A stretch of DNA of 64,000 nt from Pandoraea anapnoica (GCF_902459765.1 NZ_CABPSP010000009.1:124001-188000); one strand, 5' to 3'. Shown: positions 36,087 through 45,823, numbered from the stretch's first letter. Notes: generated from the letters alone by a model not told the origin. Made by a program: numbers and translations.

Positions 36087-37532
36087 TCAGCGCTTGAGAT
36101 CTGTGGCAGACGCAGTCTGCGTCTGACCACCGTCGTGCGACGGTCCCGCCGCCGGGTCTTCCACTCGACGGAACACGAGCGCCGACGCCAGCGTAATCAG
36201 CCCGACGCACACGAACGTCACGCGAAAGCCTGCAACGGTGCCGCCCACGCCAAGCTCCCCCGCCTGTCCTGCCAGATGACCGAACAGCGCCAGTAACTGG
36301 CCGCCGATGGTCACGCCCAGCCCGAGGGCGAGCATCTGCGCCATCGAAAACAGCCCGTTGCCCGCACTCGCACGACGCGTGCCGAGATCCTTCAGCGTCA
36401 CACTGTTCATGGCGGCGAACTGCATCGAGTTCGCCCCGCCGAACACCGCCAGTTGCACGAGTCCCAGCCAGATCGGCCAACCCGGCGCGAATAACGCGAA
36501 GCTCGCAATCGAGCCACCGACGACCGCCGTATTCACCATCAGAAAACGCGTATAGCCAAAGCGCACCACGAGCGGCGTGACCATGCGCTTGACGACGATC
36601 CCCGCGAGGGCCACAGGCAGCATCATCAACCCGGAAGCCAGCGGGCTGTAACCCATCGCCACCTGAAGCAGCAGCGGCAGCAGGAACGGCACGGCACTGC
36701 TGCCGATCCGCGCGACGAGATTGCCCAGCAAGCCGAGACTGAAGCTGCGCGTCTCGAACAGTTCCAGCGGGAACAATGGCGTAGCGCGACGGCGCGCATA
36801 GGGCCAGTAGCCGAGCGTCGTCGCAACGCAAAGCAGCGCGAGGACGGCAGACGGTGCCCACCCGGCCTCCGGGAACGGATGATCCAACGCGAGCGTGAAC
36901 GACACCATCGCCACCGACAGCAAGGCGAAACCACCCCAGTCGAAACCGGTATCGATGACTTCGTCCTTCGCAGGACGCGGCAGGTAATGACGCACGGCGA
37001 GGCTGCCGATCAGGCCGATGGGCACATTGATGAGGAATATCCAGTGCCACGACGCCACCTGCACCAGCCATCCGCCCAGCACAGGGCCGATCATAGGGCC
37101 GACCTGCCCCGCAATCGACACAAAGGCAAGCGCTGCCAGATACTCCCCGGCCGGGAATGTCCGCAGCACGGCAAGACGTCCGATGGGCAGCAGCATCGAA
37201 CCGCCCGCGCCTTGCAGCACCCGCGCGACTACAAGTTGCGGCAGCGTGTGCGCCATCGCGCAAGCAATCGAGCCGAGCACGAACAGCAGGATCGCGACGA
37301 AGTAGACGCGTCGCGTGCCGAAGCGATCGGCCAGCCAGCCGGACGCGGGCGTCAGCATGGCCATCGTGAGCGAGTAGGAGACGACCACCGGCTGCATGCG
37401 CAGCGGGTTCTCGCCAAGACTCGCGGCCATGGCGGGCAGCGCCGTATTGACGATGGTCGTATCGAGCGCCTGCATGAAAAAGCCCGCCGCGACAATCCAT
37501 AGCAGGGCGGTGAGCGTCTTGTCTTGCTTCAT
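36087..37532 (-). CDS. MFS multidrug efflux transporter, DHA2 family (MdtD-like)
   Basis: 481 residues from MKQDKTLTALLWIVAAG. Fourteen membrane helices are expected for this family. Motif C of antiporters is seen as GPMIGPVLGGWLV, motif A as GWLADRFGTRRVY, and the first helix has the D-x-T motif LDTTIVNTALPAMA. It likely exports cationic or hydrophobic compounds by proton antiport. It is convergent with the binding-protein gene and has no linked regulator or membrane fusion protein. Confidence 0.9.
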   Translation of the reverse strand: MKQDKTLTALLWIVAAGFFMQALDTTIVNTALPAMAASLGENPLRMQPVVVSYSLTMAMLTPASGWLADRFGTRRVYFVAILLFVLGSIACAMAHTLPQLVVARVLQGAGGSMLLPIGRLAVLRTFPAGEYLAALAFVSIAGQVGPMIGPVLGGWLVQVASWHWIFLINVPIGLIGSLAVRHYLPRPAKDEVIDTGFDWGGFALLSVAMVSFTLALDHPFPEAGWAPSAVLALLCVATTLGYWPYARRRATPLFPLELFETRSFSLGLLGNLVARIGSSAVPFLLPLLLQVAMGYSPLASGLMMLPVALAGIVVKRMVTPLVVRFGYTRFLMVNTAVVGGSIASFALFAPGWPIWLGLVQLAVFGGANSMQFAAMNSVTLKDLGTRRASAGNGLFSMAQMLALGLGVTIGGQLLALFGHLAGQAGELGVGGTVAGFRVTFVCVGLITLASALVFRRVEDPAAGPSHDGGQTQTASATDLKR

Positions 37533-37714
37533 GCGGCACGGGGACGAGGCGCGGCCGTCAGCGGGCCTCGGAGAAGAATTAAGCGAAAGCCGAATTTTAG
37601 CGCGCTTCCCGGGCGCGCATCGTTGCTTGTTTTGCAGCAATCGATCCGTCCGGCGCATCACTGCGGTGAGAAAGATGCACAGAGATGCGTCGGACGAGAG
37701 CGACGATCCGGGCG

Positions 37715-38269
37715 TCAGGCGGTCGTATCGACGTTATTACCCGTGGGCTTCGCCGGACCCATGAGTGCGAGAATCTGCGCCTGAATCGACATGGCCTGAG
37801 AGGACAGCATAGTCATTTGCTGGAGCTTGTCCTCCGGCGGGAGACGGTCGTTGGTGCGCACCGCATCCAGCTGCTTCATCACCTTGGCGAGCATTTCCTT
37901 CAACTTCTTGATGGTTTGCGCGACGATTTCGTTACCGGAACCCGCGCCTTCCGTCTCGGTCATCGCCTGCCCCTGTTGCTTGGCGCTCTGGTTGGCGGAG
38001 CGCAGATCCACCAGCGTTTTGTCGCCCAACTGGCTCACGCCGTTGCTTTCGGCGGCATCGGAGGAGGTGCTGGCGTTGGCCTGGGCCAACTTTGCCGCGT
38101 CGTCGGCACCGGTCGACTTCGTGGCGGCGGCTTGATTGACGGTGCTGGCCGTGCCTGCCGTTTTGGCCGCCGCCTGCGCCTTGTCGGCCTGCTGTTGCTG
38201 GATATGCGACTGCCAGATCTCGAGCATGCTGGACGTCGCATTGCCCTTGGTCGGAATAATGATCGTCAT
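37715..38269 (-). CDS. FlxA-like coiled-coil protein
   Basis: 184 residues, no signal peptide or membrane helix. The middle (about 30-90) is low-complexity, rich in Ala, Thr, Gln and Ser. The C-terminal 75 residues form a predicted coiled coil, IVAQTIKKLKEMLAKVMKQL then DKLQQMTMLSSQAMSIQAQI, resembling the FlxA-like family, whose E. coli member is flagellar-regulon linked but of unknown function. No flagellar gene is nearby. The identification is by pattern only. Confidence 0.65.
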   Translation of the reverse strand: MTIIIPTKGNATSSMLEIWQSHIQQQQADKAQAAAKTAGTASTVNQAAATKSTGADDAAKLAQANASTSSDAAESNGVSQLGDKTLVDLRSANQSAKQQGQAMTETEGAGSGNEIVAQTIKKLKEMLAKVMKQLDAVRTNDRLPPEDKLQQMTMLSSQAMSIQAQILALMGPAKPTGNNVDTTA

Positions 38270-38394
38270 GGAGCGAGGGGGTCTCCGTGGAATGAGGAAA
38301 TGAGAGAAAGTAAGGATTCGAAAGTATTACGGCATATTTCACGAAATCCTTTAGCTCCCTACATCCCCCCTACCTCGCACCGCCGCAATGAAAC

Positions 38395-39216
38395 TCAGAC
38401 AAGATAGCCTGAGATGCCGTCCCACAGCAGTTTGATCGCCGTGACGACCAGCAGTCCGTAGCAAGCCCGGTAAATCTGGCGTTGATCGAGACGCGCGTGC
38501 AATCGCCAGCCCGAGAACACGCCCGCAGGGATGGCGAAAAGGCAGATCCCCATGAGCACCCAGATCGACCCCGCCGGACGAACCAGCAAGAGCCACGGCA
38601 CCGCTTTGGTCGCATTGCCGACGGTGAAAAACAGGCTGGTGGTCCCGGCATACACCTCCTTGCTCAGACCCAGCGGCAGCAGATACATCGCCAGCGGCGG
38701 TCCGCCGGAGTGCGCGACCATCGTCGTCACACCCGATGCCACACCCGCCGTAATCGCCTTCGGTGTAGACCGTTCGCGCACCCCCTGCTTCGCGCCCGAG
38801 ACCAGCCACAACCCCACGAACGTCAATGTGATCAGCGCCATCACGATGGAGATGGCGCGATGATCAAGCACGCGAAATAGTAAGTACCCCATCGCGATCC
38901 CTGCGAGCAATCCGGGCACCAGGCGCGCAAGGTCGGGGCGTGACCAAGTCGACGGCTTCCAGTAGCGCAGCGCAAACAGATCCATCGCGATAAACAATGG
39001 CGCGAGCAGCCCTCCCGCGCTCACTGGGTCCATCACGAACGACAGCAACGGAATGCCGACGATGGAGAAGCCGCCCCCGAAGGCGCCCTTCATGAACGAA
39101 ATCAGGAACACGGCGACGAATGCCACGACGATGGTGGCGAGTGTCAATTCAGACGCGAATGGCAGTACAGACACGAAGCCTCTCCGAAGCGATGAAACCT
39201 GCGGCGTGAGGGTCAT
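38395..39216 (-). CDS. TSUP-family sulfite/organosulfonate exporter (TauE/SafE)
   Basis: 273 residues with about eight membrane helices. The family motif near the first helix, KGAFGGGFSIVGIPLL, and its repeat VMVAHSGGPPLAMYLLPLGL-like segment in the second half (TTMVAHSGGPPLAMYLLPLG) are clear. Substrates of TSUP proteins include sulfite, sulfoacetate and other small anions. It diverges from a MocR regulator with 75 bp between them, so that regulator may control it. Confidence 0.87.
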   Translation of the reverse strand: MTLTPQVSSLRRGFVSVLPFASELTLATIVVAFVAVFLISFMKGAFGGGFSIVGIPLLSFVMDPVSAGGLLAPLFIAMDLFALRYWKPSTWSRPDLARLVPGLLAGIAMGYLLFRVLDHRAISIVMALITLTFVGLWLVSGAKQGVRERSTPKAITAGVASGVTTMVAHSGGPPLAMYLLPLGLSKEVYAGTTSLFFTVGNATKAVPWLLLVRPAGSIWVLMGICLFAIPAGVFSGWRLHARLDQRQIYRACYGLLVVTAIKLLWDGISGYLV

Positions 39217-39291
39217 CGCCGGGATCAGGTGCGCTCAGAATGCTCCGATGTTAAAGTCGGTGCAATTAAAACATTGTTCTCGGTGCAATAT

Positions 39292-40635
39292 ATGACGAAG
39301 GCCGATTATCTGACGCTTGCCGACCGGATCGCGACGGACATTACCCAGGGCGTGCTCAAGCCTGGCGAGCGGCTTCCGCCCCAGCGCAACTTTGCCGATC
39401 TGCATGGCATTGCGGCCTCGACGGCAAGCCGCGTTTACGCCGAATTGCTCCGGCGCGGGCTAGTCGTGGGTGAGGTCGGACGGGGAACGTTTGTGTCGGG
39501 AGAGGCGAAGCGTGGCGTCGCGGCACCCGGCGAGCCGCGTGGCGTTCGCATCGATCTGGAGTTCAACTTCCCGATTCTCCCGGAGCAATCGGCGTTGATC
39601 GCGAAGAGTCTCGCGGGGCTGGAGCGACCGTTGGATCTCGAACTGGCATTGCGTCCGGCGACCAGTGGCGGCACGCTTGCCGTGCGCAACACGGCGGCGG
39701 CGTTTCTCGCGGCGGGACCGTGGACGCCATCCCCGGATCAACTCGTCTTCACCGGTGCAGGAAGGCAAAGCATCGCCGCAGCACTGGCCGCCGTCGTGCC
39801 GCCAGGCGGGCGATGCGGCGTCGAGATGCTGACGTATCCGTTTATCAAAGGCATTGCGGCGCGATTGGGCATCGCATTGGTGCCGCTGGCGATGGATGAG
39901 TCCGGTGTGCGTCCCGAGGCGATTCAGCGCGCCCACCGGGAAGGCAATCTCTCGGCGATTTACCTTCAGCCATCGATTCAAAGTCCGCTGGGGATGACAA
40001 TGCCTGCGGTGCGGCGTGCCGAGCTGCTGCGCATCGTCGAAAGACTGAACATCACGGTGATCGAAGACAACGTCTACGGTTTTCTCGACGACGCAACGCC
40101 GCTCGCGGCAGATGCGCCCGACCATTGCATCGTGGTCGACAGTCTGTCGAAAAAGGTCGCGCCGGGACTCAATCTGGGATTTCTCGTGACGCCACCAAGG
40201 CTCCGGGACAGCGTGATGGCCGCAGTGCGCTCAGGGGGATGGACAGCATCGGGCTACGCTTTCGCCGCCGCGCAACGCATGATGAGCGACGGCACCGTCG
40301 ATACGCTCGTGCAGCTCAAACGCAGCGACGCACGCGCGCGGCAGCAAGTCGCTGCCGCTCGCCTCTCGGGATTCGACGTGCGCACCAGCGGCAAGAGCTA
40401 TCACCTCTGGCTGACGCTGCCTGCGCACTGGCGCTCGCAGGCGCTGGTGGTCGCGGCCGCCCGACATGACATCGGGCTGACGCCGTCGACCACATTTGCC
40501 GTTTCACACGGTCATGCGCCCAACGCCGTGCGACTGGCGCTGGCCGGACCGTCCATCGAATTGCTCGATACAGGATTGCGTACGCTCGCCGACATTCTGA
40601 ACGCGAAGGAAGACGATTTCGATCTGACCGAATAA
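39292..40635 (+). CDS. MocR/PdxR-type regulator (GntR winged helix fused to aminotransferase-like domain)
   Basis: 447 residues from MTKADYLTLADRI. The N-terminal winged helix has GVLKPGERLPPQRNFADLHG and ASTASRVYAELLRRG. The C-terminal 330 residues follow fold-type I aminotransferases, with the PLP lysine in VVDSLSKKVAPGLNLGF. MocR proteins bind PLP or amino-acid-PLP adducts as effectors and seldom catalyse. It is divergent from the TSUP permease gene, its likely target. Confidence 0.9.
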   Translation: MTKADYLTLADRIATDITQGVLKPGERLPPQRNFADLHGIAASTASRVYAELLRRGLVVGEVGRGTFVSGEAKRGVAAPGEPRGVRIDLEFNFPILPEQSALIAKSLAGLERPLDLELALRPATSGGTLAVRNTAAAFLAAGPWTPSPDQLVFTGAGRQSIAAALAAVVPPGGRCGVEMLTYPFIKGIAARLGIALVPLAMDESGVRPEAIQRAHREGNLSAIYLQPSIQSPLGMTMPAVRRAELLRIVERLNITVIEDNVYGFLDDATPLAADAPDHCIVVDSLSKKVAPGLNLGFLVTPPRLRDSVMAAVRSGGWTASGYAFAAAQRMMSDGTVDTLVQLKRSDARARQQVAAARLSGFDVRTSGKSYHLWLTLPAHWRSQALVVAAARHDIGLTPSTTFAVSHGHAPNAVRLALAGPSIELLDTGLRTLADILNAKEDDFDLTE

Positions 40636-40639
40636 AGCG

Positions 40640-42517
40640 TCAGGCTCTGACCGCCTTATCCGCGCGATAGCCCACATGCTCGTAGCGCGCTTCGTCGTCG
40701 GTCTCTCGCGCATCGGCGGCGTCTGCACGGTCGTCGTCGGCGAGCGCATCCAGACGAATCGCTGCATGCACGAGCGCGATATGCGAGAACGCCTGCGGAA
40801 AGTTGCCGACCTGACGCCCATGCGTCGTGTCGTACTCCTCGGCCAGCAAACCGACGTCGTTGCGCAACGACAGCAACCGCTCGAACAACGCCCGTGCATC
40901 TCGCTGACGGCCGATCATCACAAGGCAATCGACCATCCAGAAGCTGCAAGCGAGGAACGCGCCCTCGCCCGCAGGCAACCCGTCGTCGACGCGGCTCGTG
41001 CGGTAGCGCTGCACCAGCCCGTCGCGCATCAGCTCGCGTTCGACCGCCTCAACGGTGCCGACCACGCGCGGATCGTCCGGGGGTAAGAACCCTACGAGCG
41101 GAATCATCAGCGCGCTGGCGTCCATCTCCGACGAGCCGTATGCCTGCATGAACGCATTGCGCTGTTTGTCGAAGCCGTTGGTGCAAACATCGGCGTGAAT
41201 CTCCTTGCACAGCCGACGCCAGTGATCCACCGGTCCCGGCAAACCGAAACGCTCGGCCGACTTGATCGCGCGATCGAACGCGACCCACGCCATCACCTTC
41301 GAATACGTGAAGTGCTGACGGCCACCCCGCACTTCCCAAATGCCCTCGTCCGGCTCGCGCCACACGGTTTCGAGATGCGCAACGAGCTTCGTCTGCACTT
41401 CCCAGGTAGCGTCGACCGGCGGCAGTCCGCCGAGACGGGACTGATGCAGCGCGTCCATCACTTCACCGTAGACGTCCAACTGCAACTGACCCACAGCACC
41501 GTTGCCGACCCGCACCGGTTTCGCGCCTTCGTAGCCCGGCAACCAGTCGACCTCCCATTCCGGCAGACGCCGCTCACCGGACAGGCCATACATGATCTGC
41601 ACTTGCGACGGCGCACCGGCCACCGCGCGCACGAGCCAGTGACTCCAGTCGTTCGCCTCGGTGTAATAACCGCCGAGCATGAGTGCCTGCAACGTGAGCG
41701 TGGCGTCGCGCAGCCAGCAATAGCGATAGTCCCAGTTACGCTCGCCGCCCAATTGTTCCGGCAGTGATGTCGTGGGAGCCGCGACCACGCCACCCGTCGG
41801 CACGAACGTGAGCGCCTTGAGCACGATCAGGGAGCGACGAATCGCTGACGACCATCGTCCGTCGATCTGACAGCGATTGGCCCAGGTGCGCCAGTAGCGT
41901 TCGGTATCGGTAAGTGCTGCGAGCGGATCGATCTCGCGGGGGTCGGCGTGATGCGACGGTACGCGCGACAGCACGAACGGCACCGTCTCGCCCGCCTTCA
42001 CCTCGAAGCGTGCGCGCAGGCTGCCCGGCACATCCTGAATCTCGACGGGCGTGCGCATCACCACCTTGTCCGGCCCGGCGATGAGGCGCATGCCGGGTCC
42101 GGTCGGGTCGTCGGCATCGAGCGGACGCGACCACGGCACCGACGCGCCGTAATCGAAGCGCAGAATCAGTTCCATCGACATCGTCACGGTGCCATGCACG
42201 CCTTTTACCAGACGCACAAGATCGGCGGCACCATCGCGCAACGGCATGAAGTCGATCACAGCGACGCAACCCTCCACGGTCTCGAAGCGCGTCTCGAGAA
42301 TCAGCGTGTCGTCGTGGTAGCGGCGTGTGGAAGTCGCGCGCGGATCATCGGGGGCGATTCGCCAGCGTCCATGCTCGGGGCCGCCGAGCAACGCGGCGAA
42401 GCACGCCGGGGAATCGAAGTACGGCCAGCAGAGCCAGTCGATGGAGCCGTCGCGCGCAACCAGCGCGGCGCTTCGGCAGTCGCCAATCATTGCGTAGTCT
42501 TCAATACGTGCCGGCAT
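40640..42517 (-). CDS. Glycoside hydrolase family 15 protein (glucoamylase/trehalase-like)
   Basis: 625 residues. The ATG at 42517 is preferred because GAGG lies at the right distance; a GTG six bases earlier is the alternative. The N-terminal beta-domain begins MPARIEDYAMIGDCRSAALV. The (alpha/alpha)6 barrel has ERNWDYRYCWLRDATLTL and the two catalytic glutamates expected in EPDEGIWEVRGG and GEGAFLACSFW. It is cytosolic (no signal). Bacterial relatives hydrolyse alpha-glucosides or trehalose. It is only 4 bp from the convergent MocR stop and has no sugar-metabolism neighbours. Confidence 0.9.
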   Translation of the reverse strand: MPARIEDYAMIGDCRSAALVARDGSIDWLCWPYFDSPACFAALLGGPEHGRWRIAPDDPRATSTRRYHDDTLILETRFETVEGCVAVIDFMPLRDGAADLVRLVKGVHGTVTMSMELILRFDYGASVPWSRPLDADDPTGPGMRLIAGPDKVVMRTPVEIQDVPGSLRARFEVKAGETVPFVLSRVPSHHADPREIDPLAALTDTERYWRTWANRCQIDGRWSSAIRRSLIVLKALTFVPTGGVVAAPTTSLPEQLGGERNWDYRYCWLRDATLTLQALMLGGYYTEANDWSHWLVRAVAGAPSQVQIMYGLSGERRLPEWEVDWLPGYEGAKPVRVGNGAVGQLQLDVYGEVMDALHQSRLGGLPPVDATWEVQTKLVAHLETVWREPDEGIWEVRGGRQHFTYSKVMAWVAFDRAIKSAERFGLPGPVDHWRRLCKEIHADVCTNGFDKQRNAFMQAYGSSEMDASALMIPLVGFLPPDDPRVVGTVEAVERELMRDGLVQRYRTSRVDDGLPAGEGAFLACSFWMVDCLVMIGRQRDARALFERLLSLRNDVGLLAEEYDTTHGRQVGNFPQAFSHIALVHAAIRLDALADDDRADAADARETDDEARYEHVGYRADKAVRA

Positions 42518-42903
42518 GCTCACCTCGCGAACAGGAGAGGACCAACGCCCCCGATGCCGTCACCATGCGCGATGTCGTCGCCAGTGACCGGGGGAGCGCA
42601 AGCGTATGAGGCTCAATGGTACGCGTCTCGCGGACGCAGGACCACCGTTCGGGCGATGCAATGGGCGAATTGCCGGGGATTCTGCCTGGGGTCATGCCTT
42701 CCCTCCTTACGACGTTGCGTCGGATCGGATTGATAGGGACTGGCGACCGCCTCCACTTCGCGCGCGTCGTCGAGAAATGAAGATATCGCCGGCCAGTTCA
42801 AAAACCGACCGACGACCGGAGGGGAAGTTCGCTGAAATTGCCGCTCGGTGACGTTTCGCGAGTCAACTCGCGGAGAATCCGCACTGCGGCAGCAAGACAT
42901 ACA
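42518..42903. other. 386-bp spacer upstream of the GH15 gene
   Basis: It must contain the GH15 promoter on the minus strand and the 3' end of the CoA-transferase transcript. I see no convincing gene, tRNA, repeat or intrinsic terminator in it. Confidence 0.5.
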
Positions 42904-44151
42904 TCATGCCGTCACCGTAGCGCCCTCTTCCAGCGCATGCACCGCTCCTTGCGCGATCAGGTCGCGAACGTACTCGGCATCGAAGCCATATTCGGCCAAC
43001 ACCTCGGAAGTATGCTCGCCCAGACGCGGTGCAGGCCCGCCGGTGCACTTCGGTGTCTCGGAGAATCGAATCGGCAGGCCGATGCTGCGCGTGGGGCCAT
43101 CGAGCGGATGCTGCGTTTCGACCACCATCTCGCGCGCCACGATCTGCGGATGCGTCACGGCCTCGGAAATCGGCAACACCGGCCCGACCGGCAGACCGAC
43201 CGCGTCGAGTCGCTCCACCCAGCGCTGCGTCGTATCGCGCATCAGATAGGCGGTGAGGCGCTCCACGAGTTCACCGCGATTGGCGGTGCGTCCTGCATTG
43301 GTGGCGAAGCGCGGATCACCGGCGATTTCCGGTGCGTCGAGCACTTGCAGCAGACGTTCGTAATTGGCCTGATTCGCGGCACCGATGTTGATCCAGCCGT
43401 CCTGCGTGCGAAACGCCTGATACGGTGTGCTGGTCGGGTTGGCAGAGCCGAACTTCGGCGGATTCTCGCCGCTGGCGAAGAAGTTCGCCGCGGCCCAGTA
43501 CATCTGCTGAAAACCCGCTTCGAGCAGCGATGTATCCACGATCTGCCCTTGCCCAGTGCGCAGCCGGTGCGCGTAAGCGGCCGAGATGCCGAGCGCCGCC
43601 AGAATGCCGGCGTTGATGTCGGCAATCGGCGAACCGGCCTTGATGGGCGCTTGCCCCGGTTCGCCCGTCACGCTCATCAGCCCCGACAGGCCCTGCGCGA
43701 TCAGATCGAATCCGCCCTTGTCCGCGTAAGGCCCCGTGCGTCCGTAGCCCGAGATGGAACAGTAGATCAGCCCCGGGTTGGCTTCGCGCAACGTGTCATA
43801 GCCGAGGCCCAGCTTCTCCATCGTGCCCTTGCGATAGTTCTCGGTAACGACTTCGGCACTCGCGAGCATCTTGCGCAATACAGCCTTGCCACCTTCGGTT
43901 TTGAGATTGAGCGCGATGCCGCGCTTGTTGCGGTTGAGCATCATGAACGACGCCGACTCGCCATGCGAGAGGATCGGCGCGAAACGGCGCGCGTCGTCGC
44001 CTTCCATCTTCTCGACCTTGATGACGTCGGCGCCCATGTCAGCGAGCATCATTCCGCACACCGGGCCGGACATGATGTGCGACAGCTCGATCACCTTGAC
44101 ACCCTGTAGCGGGCCGCCCTTTTTTGCCGTCTCTGCTTTCGTATCGGTCAT
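42904..44151 (-). CDS. CaiB/BaiF family (class III) CoA-transferase
   Basis: 415 residues from MTDTKAETAKKGGPLQGV. The N-terminal signature VIELSHIMSGPVCGMMLADMG and VEKMEGDDARRF are typical of class III CoA-transferases. The catalytic Asp is in SPIADINAGILAALG. It starts 2 bp after the enoyl-CoA hydratase stop, so the pair forms a two-gene operon: activation of a carboxylic acid by CoA transfer plus hydration of an enoyl-CoA. It is only distantly like the two oxalate Frc proteins further right. The acid substrate is not known. Confidence 0.9.
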   Translation of the reverse strand: MTDTKAETAKKGGPLQGVKVIELSHIMSGPVCGMMLADMGADVIKVEKMEGDDARRFAPILSHGESASFMMLNRNKRGIALNLKTEGGKAVLRKMLASAEVVTENYRKGTMEKLGLGYDTLREANPGLIYCSISGYGRTGPYADKGGFDLIAQGLSGLMSVTGEPGQAPIKAGSPIADINAGILAALGISAAYAHRLRTGQGQIVDTSLLEAGFQQMYWAAANFFASGENPPKFGSANPTSTPYQAFRTQDGWINIGAANQANYERLLQVLDAPEIAGDPRFATNAGRTANRGELVERLTAYLMRDTTQRWVERLDAVGLPVGPVLPISEAVTHPQIVAREMVVETQHPLDGPTRSIGLPIRFSETPKCTGGPAPRLGEHTSEVLAEYGFDAEYVRDLIAQGAVHALEEGATVTA

Positions 44152-44152
44152 T

Positions 44153-44932
44153 TCAGCGGCCCTCGAATACCGGCATCGTCTTCGCAAGGAACGCACGATA
44201 GCCAGCCTGAAAATCGGCGGTGCCGAAGCACGCGAACCCTTCGTCGATCTGCGCGGGCGTGAGGGGCTTGCCGCTCACCAGTTCACGCACGAACCGCTTG
44301 TGCCAGCGCGCGACAAGCGGCGCACCGGCGGCGATGCGATCGGCCGTTGCGAGCGCCTCGCGGGTGACGTCGCTATCCGCCACCACACGCGAGACAGCTC
44401 CGATGCGCAACGCTTCCTGCGCGTCGAAGATGCGGCCTTCGAGCAGGATCTCCAGCGCTTTGGTCGGGCCGAGCAAGCGCACGAGACCGGACAGCTCCGC
44501 GTGCGCCATGACCAGACCGAGCTTGTTGATCGGCGCGCCAAAGCGACTCGACTCGCCGCAAATGCGGATGTCGCACGACGCCGCAATCTCCATACCGCCC
44601 CCCACGCAGATGCCATGAATCATGGCGACGAGCGGAACCGGGCAGTTCGTCAGCGCGTCGAGCGTGCGATGCATAAGCGCGCCGTACGTTCGAGCCTGCT
44701 CCACGTTGGCGCGATCGGTCTCGAACTCGGCGATGTCGTTGCCCGGCGCGAAGGCCTTTTCGCCTGCACCACGCAACACGATGCAGCGCACGTCGGGCGA
44801 CTCGGACAACGTCAGAATCGTGTCGCCCAACGCCTGCCACATCGGCTTGGTCAACGCATTGAGCTTTTCGGGACGGTTGAGCGTGACCAGCGCAATCGCG
44901 CCGTGTCGCTCGGTCAAAACGGTCGATGTCAC
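44153..44932 (-). CDS. Enoyl-CoA hydratase/isomerase family protein
   Basis: 259 residues from a GTG preceded by AGGAGG; an upstream ATG would overlap the operator. The crotonase fold shows RGAGEKAFAPGNDIAEF (oxyanion loop) and MIHGICVGGGMEIAASCDIR (second oxyanion and active-site helix). It acts with the CoA-transferase encoded immediately downstream. The promoter region contains a perfect palindrome 52 bp before the start and is shared with the divergent GntR gene. Confidence 0.9.
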   Translation of the reverse strand: MTSTVLTERHGAIALVTLNRPEKLNALTKPMWQALGDTILTLSESPDVRCIVLRGAGEKAFAPGNDIAEFETDRANVEQARTYGALMHRTLDALTNCPVPLVAMIHGICVGGGMEIAASCDIRICGESSRFGAPINKLGLVMAHAELSGLVRLLGPTKALEILLEGRIFDAQEALRIGAVSRVVADSDVTREALATADRIAAGAPLVARWHKRFVRELVSGKPLTPAQIDEGFACFGTADFQAGYRAFLAKTMPVFEGR

Positions 44933-44983
44933 ATTGCCTCCTGGAGTCGCCGATATGGGTATGAAGTCGGCAGATAATGATTT

Positions 44984-44995
44984 TTGGTATACCAA
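44984..44995. promoter_or_regulatory. GntR operator O1 (perfect palindrome)
   Basis: TTGGTATACCAA is a perfect 12-bp palindrome between the divergent enoyl-CoA hydratase and GntR genes, nearer the hydratase. It shares the core TGGTATACCA with the site at 12680-12691. Confidence 0.75.
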
Positions 44996-45112
44996 TTTTC
45001 GTTAACGATAGAAGCAGACTCCATCAATTGACAAGCATCAATCGAAAAAATCAGGGTTAACGTTGAAAAACAGGCGATTGCCGATTGACGCGTTCGGCTA
45101 TCGACATCAAAA

Positions 45113-45124
45113 TTGGCATTCCAA
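45113..45124. promoter_or_regulatory. GntR operator O2 (near-palindrome)
   Basis: TTGGCATTCCAA differs from O1 at two positions and is flanked by AA/TT to give a 16-bp near-palindrome. It lies 17 bp before the GntR start codon, fitting autoregulation, and 129 bp from O1. Confidence 0.65.
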
Positions 45125-45141
45125 TTCCGACATCCCCGCCC

Positions 45142-45816
45142 ATGAGCACCCCCGCTTCGCTGAACGCCGCCGCGTATGACGCCCTCAAGGCACGCATCGT
45201 GCGCGGGGACCTGCGCCCCGGCGCACCGCTGTCCGAGCGCGCGCTGTGCGACGAACTCGCGGTGTCGCGCACCCCGCTGCGCGAGGCGCTCAAGCGGCTG
45301 GCCAACGAAGGACTGGTGGAAATCTCCGAGACACGGCGGGCACGTGTGGCCCGGGTGAGCGTCGATGAAGTGGTGAACCTGCTGGCGGTGATGGCGGTGT
45401 TGGAAGGACTATCGGGCGAGCAGGCCTGCGAGAAGGCCTCGGAGGCGGACCTCGACGAACTTACCCGTCTCCAAGACGAGATGGAGTCAGCGTACGCACG
45501 CACCGATCACGCCGCCTACTTTGCGCTCAATCAGCAGATTCACCTCAGCATTCTGCGCATGGCGGACAACGGGCCGCTGGCCGAGTACTTCCACAATCTC
45601 AACGCGCGCTTACGCCACGTACGGGAGCGCCTGACACCGACGCCCGAACGGTGGCGTCAGGCCGTAGACGAACATGCGGAGATGCTGGCGTTACTGCGCC
45701 GACGCGATGGAAAGCGACTGCGCACATTGATGGAAGCGCACTTGCGCAGCAAGACCGACGCTTATGTGGCGGCCATGCTCAATGAAGGGCTCGTGAGCAT
45801 GAGTCGCGCCGCCTGA
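45142..45816 (+). CDS. GntR-family regulator, FadR subfamily
   Basis: 224 residues from MSTPASLNAAAYDALKARIV. The winged helix has SERALCDELAVSRTPLREAL; the C-terminal FCD domain includes LNQQIHLSILRMADN and DEHAEMLALL. It is transcribed away from the enoyl-CoA hydratase/CoA-transferase operon, with two matching palindromes in between, which makes it the probable local repressor. The ligand is presumably an acid or acyl-CoA of that pathway. Confidence 0.92.
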   Translation: MSTPASLNAAAYDALKARIVRGDLRPGAPLSERALCDELAVSRTPLREALKRLANEGLVEISETRRARVARVSVDEVVNLLAVMAVLEGLSGEQACEKASEADLDELTRLQDEMESAYARTDHAAYFALNQQIHLSILRMADNGPLAEYFHNLNARLRHVRERLTPTPERWRQAVDEHAEMLALLRRRDGKRLRTLMEAHLRSKTDAYVAAMLNEGLVSMSRAA

Positions 45817-45823
45817 TAGAAGA

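Noticed and set aside
42613-42900. A 95-codon minus-strand open frame in the GH15 upstream spacer
   Set aside because: No ribosome site, family resemblance or coding-like composition; Arg/Ser/Pro-rich and probably chance.
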